Source: an uncultured Lachnospiraceae bacterium (GTDB taxonomy: Bacteria; Bacillota; Clostridia; Lachnospirales; Lachnospiraceae). From it: a stretch of 13,236 nt of DNA. Both the position numbers and the translations under genes were made by a program. Every line of letters begins with the position of its first letter. Within the stretch, counting starts at the first letter, position 1. Positions 1-7,992 of this stretch are shown piece by piece. The DNA lies in the NCBI GenBank assembly GCA_910584695.1, contig CAJUBR010000075.1:1-13236 (forward strand). Reading direction: 5' to 3'. The notes below the pieces were generated by a model, which searched no databases, was not told where the DNA came from, and saw only the letters and a program-made list of their open reading frames with translations.

Positions 1-92
1 CTTATGATATTGTCTATATTGCACAACTAGATTTTGAAAATAGGGAGTTTCGCAAATGCCTATGTAGAGTGATAAAAGAAAGGAAACAGAAG

Positions 93-1115
93 ATGCAGGA
101 AGAGACAGAATATCGGGGAAAGGATGTATCCGTATCCCAAAGACAGATTTATATATTGTCCCTGTTGTCTGAAAATCCCAAGGGATATCGGGCAGATGAG
201 ATTCAGGACAGGTTAAGAAATTGGGATATTGATGTGAGCAGGCGTACGATTTCAAGGGACATCGATGAGCTTTCTTTGAACTACAGTATAGGTGAAGAAG
301 AACGAAACGGAAAAATATATTATTTTGCAGATAAGTATACATTGAAGAATGTGGATTTTACAATAGAAGATCTGGCGTCTCTTGCTTTTACAAAGGAAAT
401 GCTAAAGGAGTATGAACATTTGGATATGGGATGCCATGCGATTACATTTATTGAAAAGATAGTAGAAAGTTCGGCAGCACTCAACAAATTGCAGTTTGAG
501 TCACTTTGTGGGCATTTCAGGTGGGCAGAGAAAAAAAGCGGGAACACAGACCGCGTAGATTCTAAAATAGAAAAGACAATTCAGAATGCAATTGACAGCC
601 GGAGAAAAATATGTATTGACTATTATAGCTTTACCAGCGACGAATGTACGAGAAGGATTATACATCCGTATAGGCTGCTATTGATTGATTCGTATTTCTG
701 TGTTGAGGGATATTGTGAACTTCGAGAGGAAGTTAGAAGATTTCGGATTTCCAGAATAATGAAAATAGAGGTTTTAGATGTAAAATTCGAACCGGACGAA
801 AAAGAGAATGAATTACAGGAGAACCAGGAAGTTTTTTTGAAACTGGCAGGAAGGAAAACAGAAGATATAGAGTTGCTGTTTACTGGAGAAAGCATCCGTT
901 ATGTAAAGGAGTATGAAGCAAAAAGGGCAAAGCGGATAGAAGAAAGGGAAGAGGGACTTTATTTTTATCAAAAAGCAGCGATTGCACCAGATGTAGTAAG
1001 ATGGGTAAGGGGATTTGGTGCTGAGGTAGAAGTTATAAAGCCCCAATGGCTGAAACAGCAGTTAGCTGATGAGGCAAGAATGAGACTTAAAAATGGAAAT
1101 TATTATAAGGAATGA
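93..1115 (+). CDS. WYL-domain HTH transcriptional regulator
   Basis: A predicted DNA-binding regulator of the YafY/DeoR-like WYL family. The N-terminal 60 or so residues form a winged helix-turn-helix (QRQIYILSLLSE, then SRRTISRDIDEL as recognition helix). A WYL domain follows at about residues 160-235 with the typical HPYRLLLIDSYFCVEGYC and RRFRISRI segments; the usual W-Y-L is replaced by Y-F-C-V. The C-terminal part (VEVIKPQWLKQQLADEA) resembles the WCX extension. The start at ATG 93 is chosen because GAAAGGA lies just upstream at good spacing; an in-frame GTG at 69 has a weak site. The frame is open without a stop back to base 3, so an earlier start outside the window is possible. WYL domains are thought to sense ligands such as nucleotides or nucleic acid; the target here is unknown. 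Length (340 aa) is normal for the family. Confidence 0.88.
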   Translation: MQEETEYRGKDVSVSQRQIYILSLLSENPKGYRADEIQDRLRNWDIDVSRRTISRDIDELSLNYSIGEEERNGKIYYFADKYTLKNVDFTIEDLASLAFTKEMLKEYEHLDMGCHAITFIEKIVESSAALNKLQFESLCGHFRWAEKKSGNTDRVDSKIEKTIQNAIDSRRKICIDYYSFTSDECTRRIIHPYRLLLIDSYFCVEGYCELREEVRRFRISRIMKIEVLDVKFEPDEKENELQENQEVFLKLAGRKTEDIELLFTGESIRYVKEYEAKRAKRIEEREEGLYFYQKAAIAPDVVRWVRGFGAEVEVIKPQWLKQQLADEARMRLKNGNYYKE

Positions 1116-1192
1116 GTCGTATAAAACAAAATCATCACAACTGCATAACCATATCATACAATTCAAGTATCAATGTGGATTTGTATAAAAAT

Positions 1193-1224
1193 CAAAAAAA
1201 CGACAAGTGCAACTTGCCGTTTTG
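1193..1224 (-). terminator. Intrinsic terminator of tRNA-Gln
   Basis: On the minus strand an 8-bp stem (ACGGCAAG / CTTGTCGT, one G-U pair, 5-nt loop; bases 1200-1220) is followed by TTTTTTTGATTTTT. It lies about 50 nt beyond the 3' end of the tRNA. The plus-strand tail (TTTTGCTTT) is weaker but may also serve the regulator gene, so it could act in both directions. Confidence 0.75.
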
Positions 1225-1268
1225 CTTTGGTTATCTCAAAATTTGCTGTATACAAACCCTTGATTTAA

Positions 1269-1340
1269 CTGGGGTACAAGGATTCGAACCTTGAAATGAC
1301 GGAGTCAGAGTCCGTTGCCTTACCATTTGGCGATACCCCA
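1269..1340 (-). tRNA. tRNA-Gln (anticodon CUG)
   Basis: Read on the minus strand, this is a 72-nt cloverleaf. The 7-bp acceptor stem is TGGGGTA/TACCCCA. The anticodon stem ACGGA/TCCGT encloses the loop CTCTGAC, giving anticodon CUG, which reads CAG (glutamine). The T arm is CAAGG-TTCGAAT-CCTTG. The discriminator base is G, as expected for tRNA-Gln, and CCA is not encoded, so it must be added after transcription. It is a single tRNA, not part of a cluster in this window. Confidence 0.95.
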
Positions 1341-1368
1341 TTAAGTTTTTTGTTACTCACAAAACATT

Positions 1369-1396
1369 ATTATACACATTTTAAGATAAAAATCAA
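1369..1396 (-). promoter_or_regulatory. Promoter of tRNA-Gln
   Basis: A minus-strand sigma-A promoter with TTGATT (1391-1396), a 16-bp spacer and a perfect TATAAT (1369-1374). Transcription would begin about 20 nt before the mature tRNA 5' end. Confidence 0.75.
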
Positions 1397-1475
1397 GAGC
1401 AAATTTTAAAAAAATTAAAATTCACTTTTCCGACACAGAAAAGTAGTAAGGTAGGATGGAAAGGTAGGTTAAAAA

Positions 1476-2195
1476 ATGTATAAAATAGAACAACGAGTTA
1501 CTTATTCTCAGGTGGGCAGTGATTTAAAAACAGATATGGCGATGCTTGCACACTATTTTCAGGATTGTGCTATTTTTCAGTCAGAATCCATTGACAAAGG
1601 TTTGAAAGAGTTAGGCTCTATGCATACTGCATGGTTTTTATCAAGCTGGCAGATTGAAGTAATCCGGTATCCTGAATTTGGGGAAATGATTACAGTGCAG
1701 ACATGGCCCCATGATTTCAAGGGAATCTACGGGTATCGGAATTTTGAAATTTTGGATGAAAAAGGGAATCAGATGGTAAAGGCAAATTCTATTTGGATTT
1801 TTATGGATTTAGAAAAGATGAGACCAATAAAAGCAGCCCCAAAGGATATTGCCGGTTATGATCTGCATCCGGCGATTGAAATGGAATACGCACCAAGAAA
1901 AATACAGATTATGGAAGAGGTGTATCGGAAAAAGAATATGGCAGATACGCCAATCCTTGTTCGAAAATCTTTTCTGGATTCTAATCATCATGTAAATAAT
2001 GGGCGTTATATAAGTGAGGCAATGAACTATCTGCCAGATTCCGTAATGTATAAAAAGATGAGGGTGGATTACCGGAAAGCTGCGGCATTAGGTGATGAAA
2101 TGTATCCAGCAGTTTATGAACAGGATCATTGTTGTCAGGTTGTTTTTTCGGATCGAGAAAGAAATCCATTTGTGATTGTGGAAATACTGTGGTAA
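1476..2195 (+). CDS. Acyl-ACP thioesterase (FatA/FatB-like)
   Basis: A cytoplasmic enzyme expected to hydrolyse acyl-acyl carrier protein and release free fatty acid. It has the double hot-dog layout of the family: an N-terminal half with the HYFQDCAIFQSE and RYPEFGEMITVQTWP patterns, and a C-terminal half with DSNHHVNNGRYI at residues 168-179. D168, N170 and H172 fit the D-x-N-x-H catalytic motif. By comparison with plant FatB, where a Glu-Cys pair lies downstream in an EYRREC context, this protein has YRKAA (A202, A203), so those two residues appear to be alanine. Length (239 aa) is normal for bacterial members. ATG 1476 has GGAAAGG and TAGG upstream. I see no clear promoter in the preceding 100 bases. 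It leads a co-directional run of genes, 74 nt before the CvfB-like gene. Confidence 0.88.
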   Translation: MYKIEQRVTYSQVGSDLKTDMAMLAHYFQDCAIFQSESIDKGLKELGSMHTAWFLSSWQIEVIRYPEFGEMITVQTWPHDFKGIYGYRNFEILDEKGNQMVKANSIWIFMDLEKMRPIKAAPKDIAGYDLHPAIEMEYAPRKIQIMEEVYRKKNMADTPILVRKSFLDSNHHVNNGRYISEAMNYLPDSVMYKKMRVDYRKAAALGDEMYPAVYEQDHCCQVVFSDRERNPFVIVEILW

Positions 2196-2198
2196 AAT
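2170..2198 (+). promoter_or_regulatory. Possible promoter before cvfB
   Basis: TTGTGA (2170-2175), a 17-bp spacer and TAAAAT (2193-2198) lie across the end of the thioesterase gene. This would give a start site about 65 nt before the next gene. It is a reasonable sigma-A match but unproven. Confidence 0.35.
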
Positions 2199-2269
2199 AC
2201 GGTTAGTTCTGCCGGGATAATGAAGCAGGGAAGTATAGTGTGCAATAGGTGGAATAGATAGGAGAGTAT

Positions 2270-3106
2270 ATGATAGAGATAGGAAAATGGCAGAAACTAA
2301 AAGTTGTTCGTAGTAAAGAATTTGGAGTCTACCTTGCCAAGGAGAAGGGGGATAAGGATGCAGTACTTCTTCCACGAAAGCAGGTTCCGGAAGGACTGAC
2401 AGCAGGAGGAGAGATTGAGGTATTTGTATATCTGGATTCTTCGGATCGTCCCATTGCAACGGTAAATAAACCATTGATTACTTTAGGTGAGATAGCAAAG
2501 CTCAAGGTGGCGAGTGTGGGTAATATTGGTGCCTTTATGGACTGGGGTCTGGAAAAAGATATTTTGATGCCGTTTAAAGAGATGGTGGAAAAGGTTCGGG
2601 AGGGAAAGGAATATCTTGTATATATGTATCTGGATAAGAGTGGAAGACCATGTGTATCCATGCGGTTATATGATCATTTAGCAGTGGATTCTCCATATCA
2701 AAAAGGAGACGAGGTGGAGGGATATGTTTATCAGGTCAATCATGATCTGGGTATATTTATTGCCGTGGACAATCAGTATCAGGGTTTGATTCCTAAACAG
2801 GAAATACATAAAAGGGTGTATATTGGGGATGTGCTTTTGTTAAGAGTTACAAAAGTGAGGGACGATGGAAAGTTAAATCTCTCCATGGGAAAACTGGCTT
2901 ACCAACAGATGGAAGACGATAGTGAAACCGTTTATCAGATGATTCTTTCATATGACGGTGTGCTTCCGTTTAATGATAAGGCATCACCTGAGGTGATTGA
3001 GAGGGAAATGGGACTTAGTAAGAATGCATTTAAACGTGCAGTCGGGCATCTTCTAAAAGAAGGACGCATTGAGATAAAGGAGCATACGATTACAGCAATC
3101 AAGTAA
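2270..3106 (+). CDS. cvfB: CvfB/YitL-family S1 RNA-binding protein
   Basis: A 278-residue protein of the CvfB (conserved virulence factor B; YitL) family. Three S1-like OB folds can be placed at roughly residues 1-62, 65-135 and 140-205. The middle one has GNIGAFMDWGLEKDILMP and the third has VNHDLGIFIAVDNQYQGLIP; both are classic S1 strand patterns. A winged helix closes the protein (VIEREMGLSKNAFKRAVGHLLKEGRIEI). In Staphylococcus, CvfB binds RNA and affects virulence-factor expression; the role in this organism is inferred only from family. AGGAG at 2260-2264 supports the ATG at 2270. It sits between the thioesterase and ridA, 70 nt before the latter. Confidence 0.92.
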   Translation: MIEIGKWQKLKVVRSKEFGVYLAKEKGDKDAVLLPRKQVPEGLTAGGEIEVFVYLDSSDRPIATVNKPLITLGEIAKLKVASVGNIGAFMDWGLEKDILMPFKEMVEKVREGKEYLVYMYLDKSGRPCVSMRLYDHLAVDSPYQKGDEVEGYVYQVNHDLGIFIAVDNQYQGLIPKQEIHKRVYIGDVLLLRVTKVRDDGKLNLSMGKLAYQQMEDDSETVYQMILSYDGVLPFNDKASPEVIEREMGLSKNAFKRAVGHLLKEGRIEIKEHTITAIK

Positions 3107-3110
3107 ATAA

Positions 3111-3148
3111 CCCTGATCATGCATTGATAGGAGCAATCAGTATCAGGG
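3111..3148 (+). other. Inverted repeat before ridA
   Basis: CCCTGAT (3111-3117) pairs perfectly with ATCAGGG (3142-3148), with a minor inner ATTG/CAAT stem. It is followed by AATAATATATTTT, which is not a good U tract. It fills most of the gap between cvfB and ridA and could be a weak attenuator, a processing or stability hairpin, or an operator. Confidence 0.4.
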
Positions 3149-3176
3149 AATAATATATTTTCAGGAGGATAAAAAT

Positions 3177-3557
3177 ATGAAACATGTAGTAAAAACAGAT
3201 AAGGCACCACAGGCAATTGGACCATATTCACAGGCAATTGAAGTAAATGGAATAGTGTATACATCCGGGGTTGTACCGATTGATCCTGCTACGGGCAATG
3301 TGGTAGAGGGAGATATCAAGATTCAGGCAACCCGTGTCTTTGACAGTATGAAGGCATTATTAGAGGCTGCAGGCTCAAGCTGTGAGGATGTCATTAAGAC
3401 CACTGTATTTATTAAAGATATGAACGATTTTGCAGCATTAAATGAGATTTATGCGGAATATTTTACGGGTGATTTTCCGGCACGTTCCTGTGTGGAAGTA
3501 GCCAGACTTCCGAAGGATGTGTTAATTGAAATGGAAGCAGTTGCGATGAAAAAGTAA
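3177..3557 (+). CDS. ridA: RidA family enamine/imine deaminase
   Basis: A 126-residue member of the RidA (YjgF/YER057c/UK114) family. RidA hydrolyses reactive 2-aminoacrylate and related enamines or imines made by PLP enzymes such as threonine/serine dehydratase, giving a 2-oxoacid and ammonia; it works as a cytoplasmic trimer. The active-site residues of the deaminase subgroup are present: Y17, S30, R103 (matching E. coli R105 in the PARSCVEVARLPKDV block), C105 and E118 (matching E120). The start ATG has a perfect AGGAGG at 3163-3168. The next gene's ribosome site overlaps this stop codon, so it is very probably co-transcribed with the CPBP and ABC genes, although a metabolic link to them is not evident. 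Confidence 0.95.
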   Translation: MKHVVKTDKAPQAIGPYSQAIEVNGIVYTSGVVPIDPATGNVVEGDIKIQATRVFDSMKALLEAAGSSCEDVIKTTVFIKDMNDFAALNEIYAEYFTGDFPARSCVEVARLPKDVLIEMEAVAMKK

Positions 3558-3566
3558 GGAGAAACT

Positions 3567-4577
3567 ATGCAGTTAGAAGAAAAAGATTTAGGAGATGTAA
3601 CAAGGAAGGTTTCAGCTAAAAGTGCCATGAAAAAGGCTGGTGCTTTTTTCTTTCTTTTGATGGTATTGGAGCTTCCTATGTCAATTTTGATATATATAGT
3701 TCAAAGATCAGTGCCGGAGGAATATGGTACATTGGTTTCTATTTTGATGACACAGGCATATCTGTTAGCCGGGGCAGTGTTATATATGGTAATTACCAAA
3801 ACCAGATTTCGGGAGGATTTGCAGGTAAGAAAGTACCGGCTTTCTACTTTTTTCCTGTCTCTGGTGGTTTTGATTACGGCATCACCTATGGCAAGTCTGT
3901 TAAATGTAGTGAGCCAGTTTTTTGCAAAGAATTCAACCAGTGGAGCGATTTTTGATATTACAAAGAATGTTCCGATATGGTTGGGAATCCTGATTATAGG
4001 TTGTCTTCCGGGTTTTGTGGAGGAGACATTATACAGAGGCGTTATCTTTACGGCGTTTCGTAAGCGTTCTGTTCTTACCGGTATTGTGATTAGTGCATTG
4101 TGCTTCGGGTTGATGCATTTGAATTTTAACCAGATGTTATATGCGGTATATCTCGGTGTGATTTTTGCACTCATTGTGGAAGCAACAGGATCTTTAGTTT
4201 CTACGATGATATTGCATATGCTGTTTAATGCGGTTAATACTGCCTATGTATATATTCTGCCGGTATTATTTAAGTGGATGGAAAAATATTCTGCCGAATA
4301 TGCCACTATGGATATCGAGACACTTTTTGATACGGCACCGACGAATTCACAGCTGATGATGACAACTGCATTTCTAATTCCCTTTGCAGTTGGCGGTCTG
4401 GTACTGACGGTTTTATTACTTAAGACAATTGCAAAAATGAATGGAAGAATGCTTACGATGAAATCAATTCGTGGCAGGAAAGAAGAAATGGAAGGAACCA
4501 AACCGGTTAATGTTTTTTTGATTCTTGGATGGATATTTTGTCTGGTCATATGTATCGGTAATCTTTTTGCACAATAG
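3567..4577 (+). CDS. CPBP family intramembrane metalloprotease
   Basis: A 336-residue polytopic membrane protein of the CPBP/CAAX-protease-like (Abi, Rce1-related) family. The three conserved motifs are visible: E152-E153-x3-R157 (EETLYRGV), F180-x3-H184 (FGLMH) and H217-x3-N221 (HMLFN). These are the metal or glutamyl-protease-like catalytic positions in Rce1 relatives. Hydrophobic segments occur from about residue 25 through 240, and a further pair near residues 265-290 and at the C-terminus. Family members process peptides or act in bacteriocin self-immunity; the substrate is unknown. AAGGAG overlaps the ridA stop, and the ABC ATPase gene starts 23 nt downstream, pointing to a shared job with the exporter, whose permease carries a second CPBP domain. 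Confidence 0.9.
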   Translation: MQLEEKDLGDVTRKVSAKSAMKKAGAFFFLLMVLELPMSILIYIVQRSVPEEYGTLVSILMTQAYLLAGAVLYMVITKTRFREDLQVRKYRLSTFFLSLVVLITASPMASLLNVVSQFFAKNSTSGAIFDITKNVPIWLGILIIGCLPGFVEETLYRGVIFTAFRKRSVLTGIVISALCFGLMHLNFNQMLYAVYLGVIFALIVEATGSLVSTMILHMLFNAVNTAYVYILPVLFKWMEKYSAEYATMDIETLFDTAPTNSQLMMTTAFLIPFAVGGLVLTVLLLKTIAKMNGRMLTMKSIRGRKEEMEGTKPVNVFLILGWIFCLVICIGNLFAQ

Positions 4578-4600
4578 ACGGAAACGGGAGAGGTGTCATT

Positions 4601-5365
4601 TTGATTGAAGCAACAGAACTTACAAAACAATTTATAAGGACGGAAAAAAAGGGAAAAAAGGAAGAATTTTTTGCAGTGGACCATGTAAGCTTCAAAGCGG
4701 GCAGCGGAGAGATTTTAGGAATTCTGGGTCCCAATGGTGCAGGAAAAACAACACTGCTTAGAATGTTAGGTTCCCTGATGCAGCCGACCTCCGGTCAGGT
4801 ATTCATAACAGATGAGGCGATGGAACAGATTGATAAAAAAGAAGCTTTAAAAAAACATATCGGTTATCTGTCAGAAAATACAAAGCTTTATGGAAGATTT
4901 AGTGTGAGGGAAATGTTATCTTTATTTGGAGAGCTGTATGATTTTACGAAAGAAGAAGTGGAAGAAAGGATAGAAGAAATCTGCGGTTTGCTGCAGATGG
5001 AATCCTTTATTGACAACCGAATTGAGAAGCTTTCCACAGGGCAGAAGCAGAGAACTTCCATTGCCAGATGTCTGGTGCACAATCCGGATATTTATATTTT
5101 TGATGAACCCACCCTGGGACTTGATATCATCAGCTCTAAAGCGATTATTGATTTTATGAAGCAGGAGAAGAAAAGGGGAAAGACTGTTTTATATTCCACC
5201 CATTATATGGAGGAGGCGGAATTTCTTTGTGACCGAATTATTATGATTGATAGAGGAAAAATGATAGCAGAGGGGACCCCGGATGAACTGAAAAAAGCAA
5301 CGGGAACCGGTAATCTGCGGGATACGTTCTTTGCTTATATGGAGGGAGATGCACAAGATGAATGA
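4601..5365 (+). CDS. ABC transporter ATPase, NatA-like
   Basis: The 254-residue nucleotide-binding subunit of an ABC-2 type exporter. It has Walker A (GPNGAGKTT), a signature motif in the form LSTGQKQR (not LSGGQ, a common variant in NatA relatives), Walker B (IYIFDEPTLGLD) and the H-loop (YSTHYMEEAE). The start is a TTG at 4601, supported by GGGAGAGG eight bases upstream; no in-frame ATG fits better. The gene overlaps its permease by 8 bases, typical of translational coupling. NatAB of Bacillus exports sodium, but the same family includes peptide and drug exporters, so the substrate here is open. Confidence 0.93.
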   Translation: MIEATELTKQFIRTEKKGKKEEFFAVDHVSFKAGSGEILGILGPNGAGKTTLLRMLGSLMQPTSGQVFITDEAMEQIDKKEALKKHIGYLSENTKLYGRFSVREMLSLFGELYDFTKEEVEERIEEICGLLQMESFIDNRIEKLSTGQKQRTSIARCLVHNPDIYIFDEPTLGLDIISSKAIIDFMKQEKKRGKTVLYSTHYMEEAEFLCDRIIMIDRGKMIAEGTPDELKKATGTGNLRDTFFAYMEGDAQDE

Positions 5366-7379
5366 TAAAAAGTTACGGACTCTCTATAAGAAGGAAATCC
5401 TGGATGTAATAAGAGATAAGAAGACGATTCTTACCATGGTGGTGCTGCCGGTTATTTTGTATCCTCTTTTATTTTTGGTTGTCATGCAGGTAGTTTCCAT
5501 GATTAATACATCCCAACAGGAGAGAACTTATTATATCGCCTATGAAAAAGTGGACGAAGAGGACAGGCAGGCACTAAATGACTGGATTGCCGGTGATGCG
5601 GATAAACTGGATTATGTGATAAAGGAAGCAAAGTCCGATCATCCGTCAAAAGATTTGGAAGAGGAGAAGATAGATGCGTATATTACAACGACGGTAACGG
5701 ACAGCCAGATAACATATGAGATTCATTATTTGTCTGCTGAAACAAATTCTGCTACGGTTTCCGATATGTTGAAGGAAGAAATTGATGCCTATGGGAAGCA
5801 GCAGGCAGAGAAAAATGCGAAGGATGCCGGTCTGGATGTGAAAAGAGTACTTTATCCGGTTACTGCAAAGCTTATGGACGTATCCAGTAATGAGAGTGCA
5901 GTGGGAAGCATACTGGGAAGCGTGATTCCGTTTCTTCTGATCACCAGTATATTGATGGGTTCCATGTACCCGGCGATTGATGCAACTGCAGGGGAAAAGG
6001 AACGCGGCACGCTGGAGACTCTGCTTACATTACCAATTGGTAATATGGAACTGATTATGAGTAAATTCTTATCCGTTGCCACGATTGCAGTCATATCCGT
6101 ATTTATTAATGTGCTTTCGATAGGTGGAATTGCAGCATATCTTTATGCTACGATCCGTTCACTGACGGAATCTGCTAATGCATTTCATCTTGGAAGCTTT
6201 GTACCTGCGATTTTGATTTCCATTGTCTGTATCATTGCATTTGCACTGTTTATGAGTGCACTGGTTATGTGTGTTTGTGCATTTGCAAAGAGCTTTAAGG
6301 AGGCAAATAATTACATTTCGCCATTGACACTTGTTGTTTTGCTGACCGCTTATATTGGGTTTATTCCTAATATTGAACTGGATGCAAGGATGGCACTGGT
6401 GCCGGTGGCAAATATCTGCCTGTTGATGAAGGATTTACTGGTATTCAAATATGACTTTACATTAATTTTACTGGTACTTTTTAGTAACATTATTTATGCT
6501 TTTATTGCAGTTTGGCTGTTAGGTAAAATATATAACAGTGAATCCATTCTTTTTGGAGAGTCTGCCAGCGGAATCAAGCTGTTTGAACGGCGGAAAAATA
6601 TTAAAAAGGGAAGTCTGCCATCCATTCAGGAAAGTCTGTTGATTTTAGTGGTCGCGGTGCTGCTGATGGTGTATGCCGGTGGAATTATGAGTCTGTCTCA
6701 TCCTTTAATGGGAGTCATTGTACCTCAGTTTTTTATTGGTATTCTGCCAATACTTGCGTGTTTTTACATAAAAGGTGATGCGAAGAAAATATTTGCCCTT
6801 CATCTTCCAAAGCCAAAGGCATTACTTGGCTCTTTACTGTTATTGTTAGGTGCCGGAAGCTGTTCCTTGCTGGCAGGAAATGTATTGAGTTATTTTTTTG
6901 CGGATAACAGCCGAAGTCTGAATGAGGAATATATGACACTTCTTAATGGGGTGTCGTTTATTCCGGCAATTTTACTGATTGCCCTTACCCCGGCAATCTG
7001 CGAGGAACTAATGTTCAGAGGCTATATGTTTACAGCCTTCCGGCATAAAATGAGCCTGCCAAAAGCAGTTTTCATCGTATCTGTTTTATTTGGAATCAGC
7101 CATATGAGCCTGATCAAGCTGATACCGACGGCAATCCTTGGAGCAGCACTTGCTTATGCGATTTATAAAACAGACAGTATTTTTGCTTCCGGTATGATGC
7201 ATTTTCTAAATAATGCATTTTCTGTATTTATTTTATATTATGGAGACCGGATTGCAGTTTTAAATGATGAGCAGATGGGACTGCCGATGATTATCGGACT
7301 GTTGGTACTTGCGGTTGTTTGTACACCACTTGGAATGAAGGTGCTTGAAAAAGGTTTGGATGTTGCTGCCCAACAATAA
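5358..7379 (+). CDS. ABC-2 permease fused to CPBP protease domain
   Basis: A 673-residue membrane protein joining two modules. Residues 1 to about 420 are a NatB-like ABC-2 permease: a cytoplasmic start (YKKEILDVIRDKKTIL), a first membrane span, an extracytoplasmic loop at about 45-180, then several spans following the hallmark EKERGTLETLLTLPIG. Residues from about 430 to the end are a CPBP domain with E549-E550-x3-R554 (EELMFRG), H582 (FGISHM) and H615-x2-N618-N619. The block EE-x3-RG-x2-FTAFR is shared with the stand-alone CPBP protein two genes upstream, suggesting related origin. ATG 5358 is chosen because GGAGGGAG lies just before it; an in-frame TTG at 5331 lies deep in the ATPase gene. 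Combined ABC permease/CPBP proteins are known in Firmicutes. It could couple processing of a substrate peptide with export; this is inference. Confidence 0.9.
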   Translation: MNDKKLRTLYKKEILDVIRDKKTILTMVVLPVILYPLLFLVVMQVVSMINTSQQERTYYIAYEKVDEEDRQALNDWIAGDADKLDYVIKEAKSDHPSKDLEEEKIDAYITTTVTDSQITYEIHYLSAETNSATVSDMLKEEIDAYGKQQAEKNAKDAGLDVKRVLYPVTAKLMDVSSNESAVGSILGSVIPFLLITSILMGSMYPAIDATAGEKERGTLETLLTLPIGNMELIMSKFLSVATIAVISVFINVLSIGGIAAYLYATIRSLTESANAFHLGSFVPAILISIVCIIAFALFMSALVMCVCAFAKSFKEANNYISPLTLVVLLTAYIGFIPNIELDARMALVPVANICLLMKDLLVFKYDFTLILLVLFSNIIYAFIAVWLLGKIYNSESILFGESASGIKLFERRKNIKKGSLPSIQESLLILVVAVLLMVYAGGIMSLSHPLMGVIVPQFFIGILPILACFYIKGDAKKIFALHLPKPKALLGSLLLLLGAGSCSLLAGNVLSYFFADNSRSLNEEYMTLLNGVSFIPAILLIALTPAICEELMFRGYMFTAFRHKMSLPKAVFIVSVLFGISHMSLIKLIPTAILGAALAYAIYKTDSIFASGMMHFLNNAFSVFILYYGDRIAVLNDEQMGLPMIIGLLVLAVVCTPLGMKVLEKGLDVAAQQ

Positions 7380-7400
7380 AAGAGTAGAGAATTGTAGATT

Positions 7401-7459
7401 GAAAATAAAAACGCACTGCGGCGGGTTAAAAAGCATACTGCTTTTGTAACCCGCCGCAG
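7401..7459 (-). terminator. Strong intrinsic terminator of hsp20
   Basis: A perfect 13-bp GC-rich stem (7416-7428 with 7447-7459) continues past one bulged base into 6 more pairs closing a 5-nt loop. On the minus strand it is followed by TGCGTTTTTATTTTC, so it ends the hsp20 transcript. On the plus strand no U tract follows, but the stem stands 36 nt past the ABC operon and may also stabilise or stop that message. Confidence 0.85.
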
Positions 7460-7488
7460 GCAAAGAATTCTGTTTGCAAAACCCTTTG

Positions 7489-7926
7489 TTATTCAATTGC
7501 GATAAAATGGTTTTCTTCTACTTTAGGCTGTTCTTTGATTTTCGGAACAGTAACGGTTAAGATACCATTGTTAAATGCAGCACGGATATCATTTTGTGTA
7601 ACCTGTTCACCGACATAAAAGCTGCGCTGACATTTACCGGTAAAGCATTCCTTACGGATATATTTTCCGTTGTTGTCCTTAATCTCGTTGTCTGCATGGC
7701 GTTCTGCCTCAATGGTAAGATAACCTTCCTTCAGACTGGCAGAAACATCTTCTTTGGCATATCCCGGAAGTTCTATTCCTAATTCATACTTGTCTTCATA
7801 TTCTTTAATATCCGTATTCATCAGATTTCTGGAATTTGCAGAATGTACAAAGCTTTCTGATGGCTTATAAGCATCGTTGAAAAAGTTGTCGAATAAATCA
7901 TTTGCAAAAATACTTGGTACTAACAT
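7489..7926 (-). CDS. Hsp20/alpha-crystallin small heat-shock protein
   Basis: A 145-residue ATP-independent holdase chaperone that binds unfolding proteins in the cytoplasm. The alpha-crystallin domain spans about residues 38-130: IKEYEDKYELGIELPGYAKEDV opens it and the consensus AAFNNGILTVTVPK closes it. The C-terminal IAIE provides the I-x-I anchor used for oligomer assembly. The N-terminal arm (SIFANDLFDNFFND) is the usual short phenylalanine-rich segment. A perfect AGGAGG eight bases before the ATG supports the start. Control by HrcA is strongly indicated by a CIRCE element over its promoter. Its transcript has a leader of about 95 nt with a hairpin. Confidence 0.95.
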   Translation of the reverse strand: MLVPSIFANDLFDNFFNDAYKPSESFVHSANSRNLMNTDIKEYEDKYELGIELPGYAKEDVSASLKEGYLTIEAERHADNEIKDNNGKYIRKECFTGKCQRSFYVGEQVTQNDIRAAFNNGILTVTVPKIKEQPKVEENHFIAIE

Positions 7927-7992
7927 AATAAATTCCTCCTTTAATTTGTCTATAGATATTATGGTACATTGATTGTAATTATATAAGTTGCT

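Noticed and set aside
1112..1294. A 60-codon plus-strand frame after the WYL gene
   Set aside because: It runs through the tRNA terminator and into the antisense strand of tRNA-Gln, has no ribosome site and no recognisable protein pattern.
3111..3160. Terminator between cvfB and ridA
   Set aside because: The stem lacks a U tract; kept only as an inverted repeat.
5331..5357. Earlier TTG start for the permease gene
   Set aside because: It would extend the overlap with the ATPase gene to 35 bases without a ribosome site, whereas GGAGGGAG precedes the ATG at 5358.
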